56,763 bases of DNA from Verrucomicrobiota bacterium (GTDB lineage: Bacteria > Verrucomicrobiota > Verrucomicrobiia > Opitutales > Opitutaceae): contig JAEWIY010000141.1 in assembly GCA_023386835.1 (NCBI GenBank), positions 1-56,763 on the forward strand, given 5' to 3'. The position numbers were made by a program, and so were the translations under genes. Positions 1-7,763 of this stretch are shown here, one piece after another. Numbering within the stretch: position 1 is the stretch's first letter; each line of letters begins with the position of its first letter. The notes under the pieces are model-generated. The model did not search any database. It saw nothing but the letters and a program-made list of their open reading frames with translations, and was not told the DNA's origin.

Positions 1-172
1 GTTCTTCGGCGGTGCGGAAACAAAGGTGAAGCCATCGGAGCACCCGAGCCGGACCGGGTGCCGGGTCGCAGCTGGGGGCGCTGCCGGACAGGGCTGATTT
101 GGACGGGGCGAACGCCGGCTCGAAACAGCATTCCCCCGGTTCTTTTTCCAAACCAGGCCGGCCGGCGGAAGG
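1..172. other. Left edge, no confirmed gene
   Basis: This stretch lies downstream of the N-acetylneuraminate lyase gene. On the minus strand a frame stays open from an ATG at 131 (or one at 35) to the window edge, so the start of a further gene of the sialic-acid operon is possible. The first 30 predicted residues are Arg/Pro-rich and resemble no family I know, and neither start has a convincing ribosome binding site. A copy of the CGGTTC-T-run motif seen elsewhere in this operon lies at 136-149. Confidence 0.3.
136..149 (-). promoter_or_regulatory. CGGTTC/T-run motif, copy 1
   Basis: Plus strand reads CCGGTTCTTTTTCC; on the minus strand it is a run of A followed by GAACCGG. It resembles copies at 3842-3853 and 7663-7676, each in a non-coding gap of the sialic-acid operon. 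Its position after the lyase gene suggests a control element for a gene off the left edge. Role inferred only from recurrence. Confidence 0.35.
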
Positions 173-1120
173 TCAGAAGGCCGGAGCGGTTTCCGGCGGC
201 AGCCACTCCGCCGCGTCAGCAGCCGCCAATTTGGCGGCGAGCGCCGTCACCTGCGCCGGCGTGGCGGCCGCCAGAGGCAGCCGGGGTGGGCCGCAATCGA
301 TGCCATGGCGGCGCATCAGGCTCTTGAATACAACGATGGGATGGGCGCCGGTGGTGGCGCAGGCCTCGATGATTCGCACCGCCCGCTCCTGGAGTTCCCG
401 GGCGGCGGCCTCGTCTCCTCGCTCGAAGCAGGCGATGAGCCGGCGGTAGAGGCCTGGCATGAAATTGTAGGTGCTGCCCACAGCCCCGCGCGCACCCAGG
501 CGGAGCGCGGACAGGAGCAGTTCATCACGGCCGAACAACACGTCGAAACGCCCGTCTTCGAATGTGAGGCAACGGTGGAAATCGTCCAGGTCCTCAAAGG
601 TGTACTTGACCCCGGCCAGGTTGGGGATTCGGGGCGCCGCCCGGCGGAGAAAGTCGATCACGCGCACGGTGACTCCCGTCATCGACGGCATGTGATAATA
701 GTAGAACGGCAACGCGGGCGCGGCGGCGGCGACGTGGGCGCACCAGTCAACCAGCGCGTCGACCGCACTCGAACGAAAGAAGGACGGCGCCAGGGTCGCG
801 AAGCTGTCCGCGCCGATCGACGCGGCGTGCGCAGCCAGCGCCTGACTGTCACCCGGTGAGTTGTGCCCGACGTGAACCATCACGCGCAGTCCCGACGGAG
901 CCGCGGCGACCCAGCGCTCGGCCACTTGCCTGCGTTCGTTGACCGAGAGCGACATGCCCTCTCCAGTCGTCCCGCAGATGAAGGCACCGACCACACCGTC
1001 GGTATGAAGCCGCCGCGCATAGGCGTCGATCAGTTCCAGATGGAGGGTTCCGTCAGCCCGCATCGGCGTGAAGGGCGCCGCCACGAGACCTTGAGTTTTG
1101 CGAACGGTCATGGAAATCAT
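173..1120 (-). CDS. nanA: N-acetylneuraminate lyase (DapA/NanA superfamily)
   Basis: A 315-residue cytoplasmic class I aldolase that would split N-acetylneuraminate into ManNAc and pyruvate. The (beta/alpha)8 family signatures are visible: GTTGE at residues 50-54, the catalytic Tyr142 in YYYHMPSMTG, and the Schiff-base Lys172 in AGVKYT. YYYH-P-TG and the following EDL-DF-RC pattern resemble the vertebrate lyase (NPL) more than E. coli NanA, whose equivalent is YNIP. The neighbouring sialidase and NanM-like genes fix the substrate better than the fold alone. It is the last complete gene of the minus-strand operon, 48 bases after the sulfatase. Two ATG starts (1120 or 1111) are possible. A related keto-sugar-acid aldolase is the main alternative. 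Confidence 0.85.
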   Translation of the reverse strand: MISMTVRKTQGLVAAPFTPMRADGTLHLELIDAYARRLHTDGVVGAFICGTTGEGMSLSVNERRQVAERWVAAAPSGLRVMVHVGHNSPGDSQALAAHAASIGADSFATLAPSFFRSSAVDALVDWCAHVAAAAPALPFYYYHMPSMTGVTVRVIDFLRRAAPRIPNLAGVKYTFEDLDDFHRCLTFEDGRFDVLFGRDELLLSALRLGARGAVGSTYNFMPGLYRRLIACFERGDEAAARELQERAVRIIEACATTGAHPIVVFKSLMRRHGIDCGPPRLPLAAATPAQVTALAAKLAAADAAEWLPPETAPAF

Positions 1121-1168
1121 TGGCGGTTCAGGCCAGCGAGGGACTGGCGTCTGCGGCCGGCACCGGCG

Positions 1169-2632
1169 TCACTCTGCCGACGCCGGTCGCGTGGGCGGCA
1201 GCAACTGCGCCAGCCGCACCAGCAGCTCAGCCTGTGCGGGGTCGGCCGCCACGTTCACCCGCTCCTGAAGGTCGTCTCCGGCGTATGAATACAACTCACG
1301 TTCCAGGACGCGGCCGGTGTCGAAATGCCTCCACTCCACGTAGCGATGGCGGTCGGTGCGCACGCTGTACCCCATCGCCTCCGGCTTTTCCCGGTAGGCC
1401 CACGGGCGGGGAAACTGGCTGAACGCCGCCGCGGGTCCCGGCCGATCAGGCTGTTCCAGCCACGGCACCAGGCTGCGACCCTCCAGTCCAGGCGGAGCAT
1501 CGAGGCGGCACAGTTCGACGAGAGTGGGATACAGATCCAGCAGTTCGACCAAGGCCCGGCTCCTCGCCCCACGTGGCGTCAACCCCGGCACCGCTACGAT
1601 CAAAGGCACCCGGACGTCCGCTTCGTAGTTGGTCGTCTTCGCCCACAGTCCGTGCTCTCCGAGGTGAAACCCATGGTCACCCCAGACGACGACGATCGTG
1701 TTTTCGGCCAGCCCGGTGCGGGCAAGCGTCGCGACCACCCGACCGATCTGCGCGTCGACGAAAGTGGTCGCCGCGTAGTAGGCGCGACGGAGATCGCGCA
1801 CGAGGTCCGGCGACAGCGGCCCTCGCTCGGGGATGCCGGCGTAGCCACGCAGCTCGGGGAAGTCGTGCAACGCCAGCGCTGGCGCGCCCATGGGTGGGTC
1901 CACGGGATCCGGCGAATCGAAACGCCCACCGTCGTGGAGATCCCAATACCGCTGCGGCGCCGTGAACGGCAGGTGGGGTTTGCGAAAACCCACTGCGAGG
2001 AAGAACGGGGTTTGGGCCCCGTCGCGGGCCAATGCCTCCAGCGCGGCTTCGGCCGCCGTCGCAACGCGCCCGTCGGGATACGCCTCGTCCGGTGCATCGG
2101 CGAACTCGATCACCGCGGCCTTGGCGTTGGGCCCGGCAGAACGGTTTTCCGGCCGGCGATAGTCCTCCCGCTTGGGCACGTACTCGAATTGCTCGGGCAC
2201 GCTCCACGAGGCCGGGTCATTGACCTCCCGGAAATGAATCTCGTGATAGATCTTGCCGATGCCCTGGGTGAAATAGCCGTGCCGCTGGAAGTGTTCCGGC
2301 AACGGTACCAGATCCGGAACCGTGGTGCGGAAGCTCGTGCGGAGATCCCAGACGAGGATGGAATCCGGTCTCCGGCCGCTCAGGAGCGATTGCCGCGACG
2401 GATTACAAACCGCCTGTTGCGCGTAGGCCCGGGTAAACGCCACGCCCCGCGCGGCCAGCGCGTCGAGGTGCGGGGTCTTTGCCTTCGCATCGCCGTAGCA
2501 TCCGAGGTTCGTCCGCAGGTCATCGACGGCAATGAAGAGGATATTGGGGCGGCTGGGTTCGGCCGCGCGAGCCGCAACAGGAGCGACCGCGGACAGGAAC
2601 GCCAGCGCGCAGAGTGAGATCGGAGGCCTCAT
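1169..2632 (-). CDS. Secreted sulfatase, iduronate-2-sulfatase-like (S1 family)
   Basis: A 487-residue alkaline-phosphatase-fold sulfatase with an N-terminal signal peptide (about residues 1-23). The metal-site motif FIAVDDLR follows it, and Cys76 in CNPSR (76-80) fits the C-x-P-S-R signature whose cysteine becomes formylglycine. The segment WGDHGFHLGEHG is the usual second metal/substrate motif. The start ATG overlaps the sialidase stop codon by four bases (ATGA), which indicates translational coupling. In this operon the likely role is removing sulfate from sulfated sialoglycans or mucin-type glycans so that the sialidase and later steps can proceed. The exact sugar position attacked cannot be read from sequence. 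A formylglycine-generating or anaerobic maturase enzyme is required and is not in the window. Confidence 0.88.
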   Translation of the reverse strand: MRPPISLCALAFLSAVAPVAARAAEPSRPNILFIAVDDLRTNLGCYGDAKAKTPHLDALAARGVAFTRAYAQQAVCNPSRQSLLSGRRPDSILVWDLRTSFRTTVPDLVPLPEHFQRHGYFTQGIGKIYHEIHFREVNDPASWSVPEQFEYVPKREDYRRPENRSAGPNAKAAVIEFADAPDEAYPDGRVATAAEAALEALARDGAQTPFFLAVGFRKPHLPFTAPQRYWDLHDGGRFDSPDPVDPPMGAPALALHDFPELRGYAGIPERGPLSPDLVRDLRRAYYAATTFVDAQIGRVVATLARTGLAENTIVVVWGDHGFHLGEHGLWAKTTNYEADVRVPLIVAVPGLTPRGARSRALVELLDLYPTLVELCRLDAPPGLEGRSLVPWLEQPDRPGPAAAFSQFPRPWAYREKPEAMGYSVRTDRHRYVEWRHFDTGRVLERELYSYAGDDLQERVNVAADPAQAELLVRLAQLLPPTRPASAE

Positions 2633-3801
2633 GGGTGCTCCTCGAAGTCGTCGAGTTCAAAACGGGCGAAGGTGATCCGTCCGTAGCCGCGGCGTGCCTC
2701 GCCCGCACCGCGTTCGTAAAGGCACGCCGCCGAGGTCTCCGACAGCGAGATCAGGCTCGAGTAGGCGGAGAATGCTTCGTGCAAAACCAGGGCGCGCGGC
2801 CAAGTGCGTCCGTCGTCCTCACTCAATCGCACCGTCAGTTTGAGTCGCTCCGTGCGGTGGGCGGGGTTGGAGAACAAGATCACACCAGCCCGGTCGGGAG
2901 TCGGCCAGCGATGGCGCAGGATACTCGCCTGGCAACGGGGTTCGATCAACGCCGGCTGGTCCTGCGGTGAGGTCCAAGACACCCCACCGTCGTCACTGAA
3001 GGCCTCCGCCCGGCATTGATGGTCGAAGTACGAGCGCATGTTCATCAGCAGCCGGCCGGGACTCTCCGCCAACTCCACGACCTGACATTCGTTGACCTTG
3101 GGCCGAACTACCCCGCCCCGCTGCCAGGTGCGGCCATGGTCGTCCGAATACACCACATGTGAACCGTATTCGAAGGGCCCCCCGCGCAGGTTGCCGTTGG
3201 GATCATCATAGCTGTGCACCCCGGGAATCACGAGCCGGCCCGCCTGCGGCCCCTGCTCGATCTGGATGCCGACGCCCGGTCCGGTGGCATACCAACCCCA
3301 GCTCGGGTCTTTCAAGGACGCGGCCAGGTTCACGGGTTCGGACCAGGTGAGACCGTGATCGTCCGACCGAATGACCCATGGCGTGCGTGTACCCCGCGCC
3401 CGTCGATGAATGATGTCCGCCTCGTGGTCCTCGCCCAGGTTGTGCGTCGCGAAGAGCCAGAGTGTGCCCGTCGTACGATCAAGCACCGGGCACGGATTGC
3501 CGCAGGTGTTGTCGCCGTCATCCCACACCACCTGCTGCTGGCTCCAGGTGACGCCGCCATCGGTGCTCCGCTTCAGGAGCAGGTCGATGTCGCCGCGATC
3601 GGAAGCGCCCGTTTTTCGGCCCTCGCAGAAGGCCAGAAGCGTGCCGTCCGCCGCCTCGATCACCGCCGGTATTCGGTAGGTGTGGTATCCGTCCTGTCCT
3701 GACACGAACAAATCCCGTTGATCGGGTACGGCGCCGGCCGGCGGCGCCAGGCGCAGCACGAGAAGGCAAAGGGTGATCAGTCGAACCATGGGAGGCGCCA
3801 T
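2629..3801 (-). CDS. Exo-alpha-sialidase (BNR/Asp-box, GH33-like)
   Basis: A six-bladed propeller sialidase that would release terminal sialic acid from glycoconjugates outside the cytoplasm. Five Asp boxes (S-x-D-x-G-x-x-W or close) are visible: STDGGVTW, SDDHGLTW, SDDHGRTW, SDDGGVSW and SEDDGRTW. The N-terminal YRIPAV segment carries the Arg-Ile-Pro motif of the arginine triad. I start at the ATG at 3801; an ATG at 3789 is as good and leaves a clean signal peptide (VRLITLCLLVLRLAPP). A TTG further upstream would add a charged extension and looks less likely. The gene ends in a four-base overlap with the sulfatase and lies 88 bases after the regulator, with a recurring motif in that gap. Confidence 0.88.
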   Translation of the reverse strand: MAPPMVRLITLCLLVLRLAPPAGAVPDQRDLFVSGQDGYHTYRIPAVIEAADGTLLAFCEGRKTGASDRGDIDLLLKRSTDGGVTWSQQQVVWDDGDNTCGNPCPVLDRTTGTLWLFATHNLGEDHEADIIHRRARGTRTPWVIRSDDHGLTWSEPVNLAASLKDPSWGWYATGPGVGIQIEQGPQAGRLVIPGVHSYDDPNGNLRGGPFEYGSHVVYSDDHGRTWQRGGVVRPKVNECQVVELAESPGRLLMNMRSYFDHQCRAEAFSDDGGVSWTSPQDQPALIEPRCQASILRHRWPTPDRAGVILFSNPAHRTERLKLTVRLSEDDGRTWPRALVLHEAFSAYSSLISLSETSAACLYERGAGEARRGYGRITFARFELDDFEEHP

Positions 3802-3841
3802 GACGTTGACGCAGGGGGACACGAGCAAAACCGAAATCCCG

Positions 3842-3853
3842 CGGTTCCTTTTT
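3842..3853 (-). promoter_or_regulatory. CGGTTC/T-run motif, copy 2
   Basis: CGGTTCCTTTTT on the plus strand, in the gap between the regulator and sialidase genes and about 40 bases upstream of the sialidase start. It shares twelve consecutive bases with the copy at 7663-7676. An internal promoter or processing site is possible; the role is inferred. Confidence 0.4.
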
Positions 3854-3889
3854 AGAGCCAAACAACCATGGCCGGCGGGAGCGCGCGCA

Positions 3890-4999
3890 TCAGTCCACCC
3901 GCGCCAGCGACGCCCCGACCTCCAGCCGCGGGATCAGCTGGACTTGAGGAGGCTGCGGAGGAACACCCTGCAGCAGGCGCGTAGTGATCCGGGCGAGTTT
4001 GCGCGCGAACTGGTGAGGATCCTCCACGTAACACGCCGGCTCCGGGTCCAGGTGCGAGAGAAACGTATCCGCGTCCCGCGAGATCAGCGACACGTCCTGC
4101 GGAATGCGCCGGCCCGATTGGGCGAGGATGCTGAAGACCGTCAGGTACAGGTAGGAGTTGTTGACCAGCAGCGCCGTCGGAGGATGCGCGCGCTGCATCA
4201 GCCGTCGCACGCCATGGACGATGGCCTGCTTGCCCGTGCCATGGTGGACGATGACCGCCTCGGCCGGCGCGGGGAACAGTTTTGCCCCCTCCAGGAAGCC
4301 GGACTCGCTCATCATGTCCCCGGCGGCCGCCGGTACCTGCGTGAGAAACGCGATCCGCCGGTGCCCCAGCCGAAGCAACGTGTTCGCGGCGTGCCGGCAA
4401 AGGGCGCGATGGTCGAGGTCCACAAACGGGAGCCGTAAGCCCTCGTGACAGGAGCCGGCGATCACGCAGGGTACGCGGTGTTGTTCGAACCAGCGTTGGC
4501 AGCCGCGATTCGAGCGGACCAGCACCCAGCACCCGCACTTCTCCTGCTCGACCAGTCGCGCCAGCGCCGCTTCGGGGTTGGCTCGAAAATATTGCGGGCC
4601 GTCAAAGAGCTTCAGCAGGCAGCCCGCCTCAGCCAGACTCGCCCGGAGCGCGTCGATCCAGAGCGCCTGGCGCGGGCGCAGCCGGTCGAGCGGTTCCGGC
4701 GCCAGCAGGCCCACCACCGACTGCACGCGGGAGCCTCGCGCCGGCGTCGACCGCGCAACCCGGCTGCCCTGCCCCGGCACGATTCGCACGCAGCCCTCGC
4801 GCGCGAGGCGTTGCAGTGCTGCCCGCACGGTGTTGCGTCCCACCTGCAACTCGTCACTGAGCCGACGCTCACCCGGGAGCCAGTCCTGCCAATCCCCCCG
4901 GTCGACGCCCTCACGCAGCACCTGCGCGGCCTGGTCGATCACAGAAGCCCGGTGCAAACGAAGCGGCATGTTCACCGGTCTGAAACCGTCGGCTGCCAT
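3890..4999 (-). CDS. GntR-type HTH regulator with LacI-like ligand domain
   Basis: A 369-residue transcription regulator. Residues about 15-80 form a GntR winged helix (LPGERRLSDELQVGRNTVRAALQRL, here shortened: see GERRLSDELQVGRNTVRAAL). The rest resembles the periplasmic-binding-protein-like effector domain of LacI/GalR proteins (FVDLDHRALCRHAANTLLR, then LGHRRIAFL). This hybrid layout is known for carbohydrate regulators. Being the second gene of the sialic-acid operon, it probably senses sialic acid or a breakdown product and controls the cluster. The near-perfect palindrome at 7628-7652 before the first gene is its likely binding site. Start is ATG at 4999, 57 bases after the symporter stop; an internal Met at residue 11 is an alternative. 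Confidence 0.82.
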   Translation of the reverse strand: MAADGFRPVNMPLRLHRASVIDQAAQVLREGVDRGDWQDWLPGERRLSDELQVGRNTVRAALQRLAREGCVRIVPGQGSRVARSTPARGSRVQSVVGLLAPEPLDRLRPRQALWIDALRASLAEAGCLLKLFDGPQYFRANPEAALARLVEQEKCGCWVLVRSNRGCQRWFEQHRVPCVIAGSCHEGLRLPFVDLDHRALCRHAANTLLRLGHRRIAFLTQVPAAAGDMMSESGFLEGAKLFPAPAEAVIVHHGTGKQAIVHGVRRLMQRAHPPTALLVNNSYLYLTVFSILAQSGRRIPQDVSLISRDADTFLSHLDPEPACYVEDPHQFARKLARITTRLLQGVPPQPPQVQLIPRLEVGASLARVD

Positions 5000-5056
5000 G
5001 TCAAACTCCGCGCCGGCTCCACGCGGATGATTTCCCTTGCCGAACAGGTTGCTCGA

Positions 5057-7609
5057 TCACCCGCGCGACCGCCCGCTCCACCAGGTTAGCTCCGCCAGAT
5101 CCGCGGGCCGCCGTCCGGGCAGGACGAAGCTCGCCAGCCATCCCACGACCCAACAGGTCGCAAACCCAATCAGGCCGTAAAGAAAGAAGTGCCACGGGGT
5201 ATGGCGCTGGACCAGCCACAACACGATCGCACTCGCCAGCGCTCCCACCAACGCGCCCCCGCCATGAGCGCGTCGACTGAAGATCCCCAACGCGAAGAGG
5301 CCCGCGAGGCCGCTCGCCAGGATGCCGAGCAGGCTCATGTAGGTGTCCCACAACGACCCGATTTCGATGCGCGACAACAGCAGCGCGAGGCCGGTGCCGA
5401 ACAGGCCCAGCGCGAGCGACAACCCGCGCGCCAGCCGCAGGCAGGTGCGGTCAGGCAGGTCACGGCGAAATCGTCGCACAAAGTCGGTGACAATCGCAGT
5501 GACCACGCTGTTCAGACTACTCGACACGGTGGACTGGGCCGCGGCGAATACCCCGGCAATGACGATTCCGCCGGCGCCCGCGGGCATGAACTGGGCGAGG
5601 AACATCGGGAAGACGGCGTCCGTGGCGAGGCTGGGCTCCAGCCACTGGGGGTGCCGCCGATAGAAAACGAACAGCGCCGTGCCGATGGCGAAGAAGAGCA
5701 CCGTGGACGGCAGCGCCAACCAGGCATTGGTCCAGATGGCGCGCGCGGCCGCCCGCGTGTCCTTGGTGGTGACGTAACGCTGCACGACCGTCTGGTCGGC
5801 GGTGTAGGGCCCCAGGTTGCTGAAGACGTTTCCCAGCAGCACCACCCACACCGTCGCGGCCGTGGCATCCCAGCGGAAATCGAACAGGCGCAGCTTGCCG
5901 TGCGCGGCCGCCTCGCTCCAGAGGCCGCTCCAGCCGCCCTCGACGTGGTGGATGATCAGACCGAGGCTCAGCAGCCCGGCACCCAGCAGCACCACGGCCT
6001 GCACGGCGTCGGTCCAAACCACCGCCTCGATCCCGCCGAAGGTCGTGTACACGACGCAAAGCAGGCCGATCAGCACGATGCAGAGGGTGACATCGAGACC
6101 GCACGCCGCGGCGAGTGCGATCGAGGGAAGGTAGATGACGATGGCCATCCGGCCGCAGTGGAAAAAAATGAATGCCGCGCTCGCGTAGAGGCGGACAGCG
6201 AGGTTGAAGCGCCGCTCGAGATACTCGTACGCCGACGTGACGCGCAGGTTGCGGTAGAACGGCAGGTAGTAACGGACCACGATCGGCGCGAGCAACAGCA
6301 GCGAAACGTTGGCCAGCACGAAGGTCCAATCGGTGGCGAACGCCTTGGCCGGGATCGCCATGAACGTGATCGAGCTGAGCATCGTGGCGTAGATGCTCAA
6401 TCCCACCGCCCACCACGGGATGCGACCGCCACCGGTAAAATAATCGGCCGTCGTCTTCTGACGCCGCCCAAACCAGATCCCCAGCCCGACGATCGCCGCC
6501 AGGTACGCGGAGAGCGTGATGTAGTTCGCGGCGCCCATCTGCGAGCGCGGCGGACGTGGCTGGGCCGACCACACCGCCGTCGAGCGTACGCCCGGTCGCG
6601 CCTCGCCGCCGGGAATCACCCAGCCATTGTTCCAGGGCACCGCGGTGGTGGTCACGAGGGAGAACGGCAACTCCCCCATCTCCGCCCATGTATCCGTAAT
6701 GCTGTGATACGCCCACAGCGTGCGGCGAAACCCGGGATGCTCGGCCGGCGGCAACTGCACGCCCGAGCCGTCGTCGCCTCCGAACACCAGCATGTGCGAG
6801 GCGCCCAAGGGCTGGGCGGGTGCGGGGGAGCCCACGAGCGGTCGCGGCAGATCGGCCACGCGCACCCAGCCGCTGGCAGGGGTGTAGCGCCACGCATCCG
6901 TCAACCACTCCCGCTCCGGCCGCCCGCCCGCTCCCGGGCGCAGGCGGGCGCCGCCGAAGAGGTAAAACGCGTCGCCCAAGGCCGCACCCCCGGCGAGAAA
7001 TCGCTCGGCGCCGGGGCACGGTGGCAAGGCACGCCAGCCCTCCGCAAGGCGGTCGAGGTCCAACGCGAAGAACGCCCCGCTGGCCTGGGCCGCCTCGGGC
7101 TGCTCGAGCCCACCCGCCACGTACACGATGCGGCCCACCCTTGCGCCCGCGAGCATGGCAAGGGGACGCGGCAATGCCGGCAGAGCCTCATACGCGAGAC
7201 CTTCGCCCCGCCAACGAGCGCGCCACACTTCGGTGAAATGCGTCGCGGCATCGCCTCCCCCGATCAGCAGCACGCCCTCGGCGGTGGTCAGCGAAAGACC
7301 GTAGCCAGCGGGACGGGGCAGGACGCCGGCGGACCGCCAGGCCATCGCGGCCGGATCATACGCGAACACCCGGTCATGCCACACCTTCGTCCCGCCCTCC
7401 CACGGCGGCCGCTCCGGAAAATTCGCCCCGCCGGCCACGATGAGGCGTCCCTCGGCCACCCCGGCGTAGCTGCCGGCAAACCCATGCGCGTCCGGCAACG
7501 ACGGCAACTCTTCCCAATCCAGCACCTCACGCTCCGCTCCCTGGACGAAACCGGGCCACAAGCTGGCGCAAAGCAAGAGCAGCAGGGGGAAAGCGCGGAG
7601 GTAACGCAT
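5057..7609 (-). CDS. NanM-like kelch domain fused to sodium/solute symporter
   Basis: One 850-residue chain joins two functions. After a signal peptide (about 1-24), residues about 30-350 form a kelch propeller with six Gly-Gly blades (LIVAGGANF, LLIGGGDA, VYVAGGLE, FYLFGGAR, MLVFGGDD, WVIPGGEA). This is the fold of NanM, the periplasmic mutarotase that turns alpha-N-acetylneuraminate into the beta anomer. From about residue 358 (MGAANYITLSAY) comes a full SSS-family Na+ symporter with roughly thirteen membrane helices. The propeller would sit outside the inner membrane and feed epimerised sialic acid straight into the transporter. I start at ATG 7609 because it begins the signal peptide; a longer frame adds 17 residues. 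It is first in the operon. There is no stop or frameshift between the two halves. Confidence 0.88.
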   Translation of the reverse strand: MRYLRAFPLLLLLCASLWPGFVQGAEREVLDWEELPSLPDAHGFAGSYAGVAEGRLIVAGGANFPERPPWEGGTKVWHDRVFAYDPAAMAWRSAGVLPRPAGYGLSLTTAEGVLLIGGGDAATHFTEVWRARWRGEGLAYEALPALPRPLAMLAGARVGRIVYVAGGLEQPEAAQASGAFFALDLDRLAEGWRALPPCPGAERFLAGGAALGDAFYLFGGARLRPGAGGRPEREWLTDAWRYTPASGWVRVADLPRPLVGSPAPAQPLGASHMLVFGGDDGSGVQLPPAEHPGFRRTLWAYHSITDTWAEMGELPFSLVTTTAVPWNNGWVIPGGEARPGVRSTAVWSAQPRPPRSQMGAANYITLSAYLAAIVGLGIWFGRRQKTTADYFTGGGRIPWWAVGLSIYATMLSSITFMAIPAKAFATDWTFVLANVSLLLLAPIVVRYYLPFYRNLRVTSAYEYLERRFNLAVRLYASAAFIFFHCGRMAIVIYLPSIALAAACGLDVTLCIVLIGLLCVVYTTFGGIEAVVWTDAVQAVVLLGAGLLSLGLIIHHVEGGWSGLWSEAAAHGKLRLFDFRWDATAATVWVVLLGNVFSNLGPYTADQTVVQRYVTTKDTRAAARAIWTNAWLALPSTVLFFAIGTALFVFYRRHPQWLEPSLATDAVFPMFLAQFMPAGAGGIVIAGVFAAAQSTVSSSLNSVVTAIVTDFVRRFRRDLPDRTCLRLARGLSLALGLFGTGLALLLSRIEIGSLWDTYMSLLGILASGLAGLFALGIFSRRAHGGGALVGALASAIVLWLVQRHTPWHFFLYGLIGFATCWVVGWLASFVLPGRRPADLAELTWWSGRSRG

Positions 7610-7627
7610 GCACGGGAGCCGCGTTCT

Positions 7628-7652
7628 TTGCCTGAACGTATGGTCCAGGCAA
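7628..7652. promoter_or_regulatory. Candidate operator of the sialic-acid operon
   Basis: An inverted repeat with 10-base arms, TTGCCTGAAC and GTCCAGGCAA (one mismatch; outer 7 bp perfect), separated by GTATG. It ends 18 bases before the ATG of the kelch-symporter gene, where a bound repressor would block expression. The GntR/LacI-type regulator encoded second in the operon is the natural candidate to bind it. Confidence 0.6.
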
Positions 7653-7662
7653 CGACACACTG

Positions 7663-7676
7663 CCGGTTCCTTTTTT
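7663..7676 (-). promoter_or_regulatory. CGGTTC/T-run motif, copy 3
   Basis: CCGGTTCCTTTTTT on the plus strand, 10 bases upstream (in transcription sense) of the palindrome at 7628-7652, ahead of the first gene of the operon. Matches the copy at 3842-3853 over twelve bases. Confidence 0.4.
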
Positions 7677-7763
7677 GATCCGGCTCCAACCGATCGGCGT
7701 CGGGGACACGATGGCGTTCCCCCGATGGTTCCGCTCCCGGAACGTCCGGACCGGCGGAACGCC

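Noticed and set aside
5057..7609. Two separate genes (NanM and symporter) joined by annotation
   Set aside because: The frame runs through without a stop and there is no ribosome binding site or start signal ahead of the membrane part, so fusion is the simpler reading.
5189..7678. An 829-codon open frame on the plus strand
   Set aside because: It lies entirely antisense to the kelch-symporter gene; composition is Arg/Gln/His-rich with no recognisable motif. Long antisense frames are common at this GC content.
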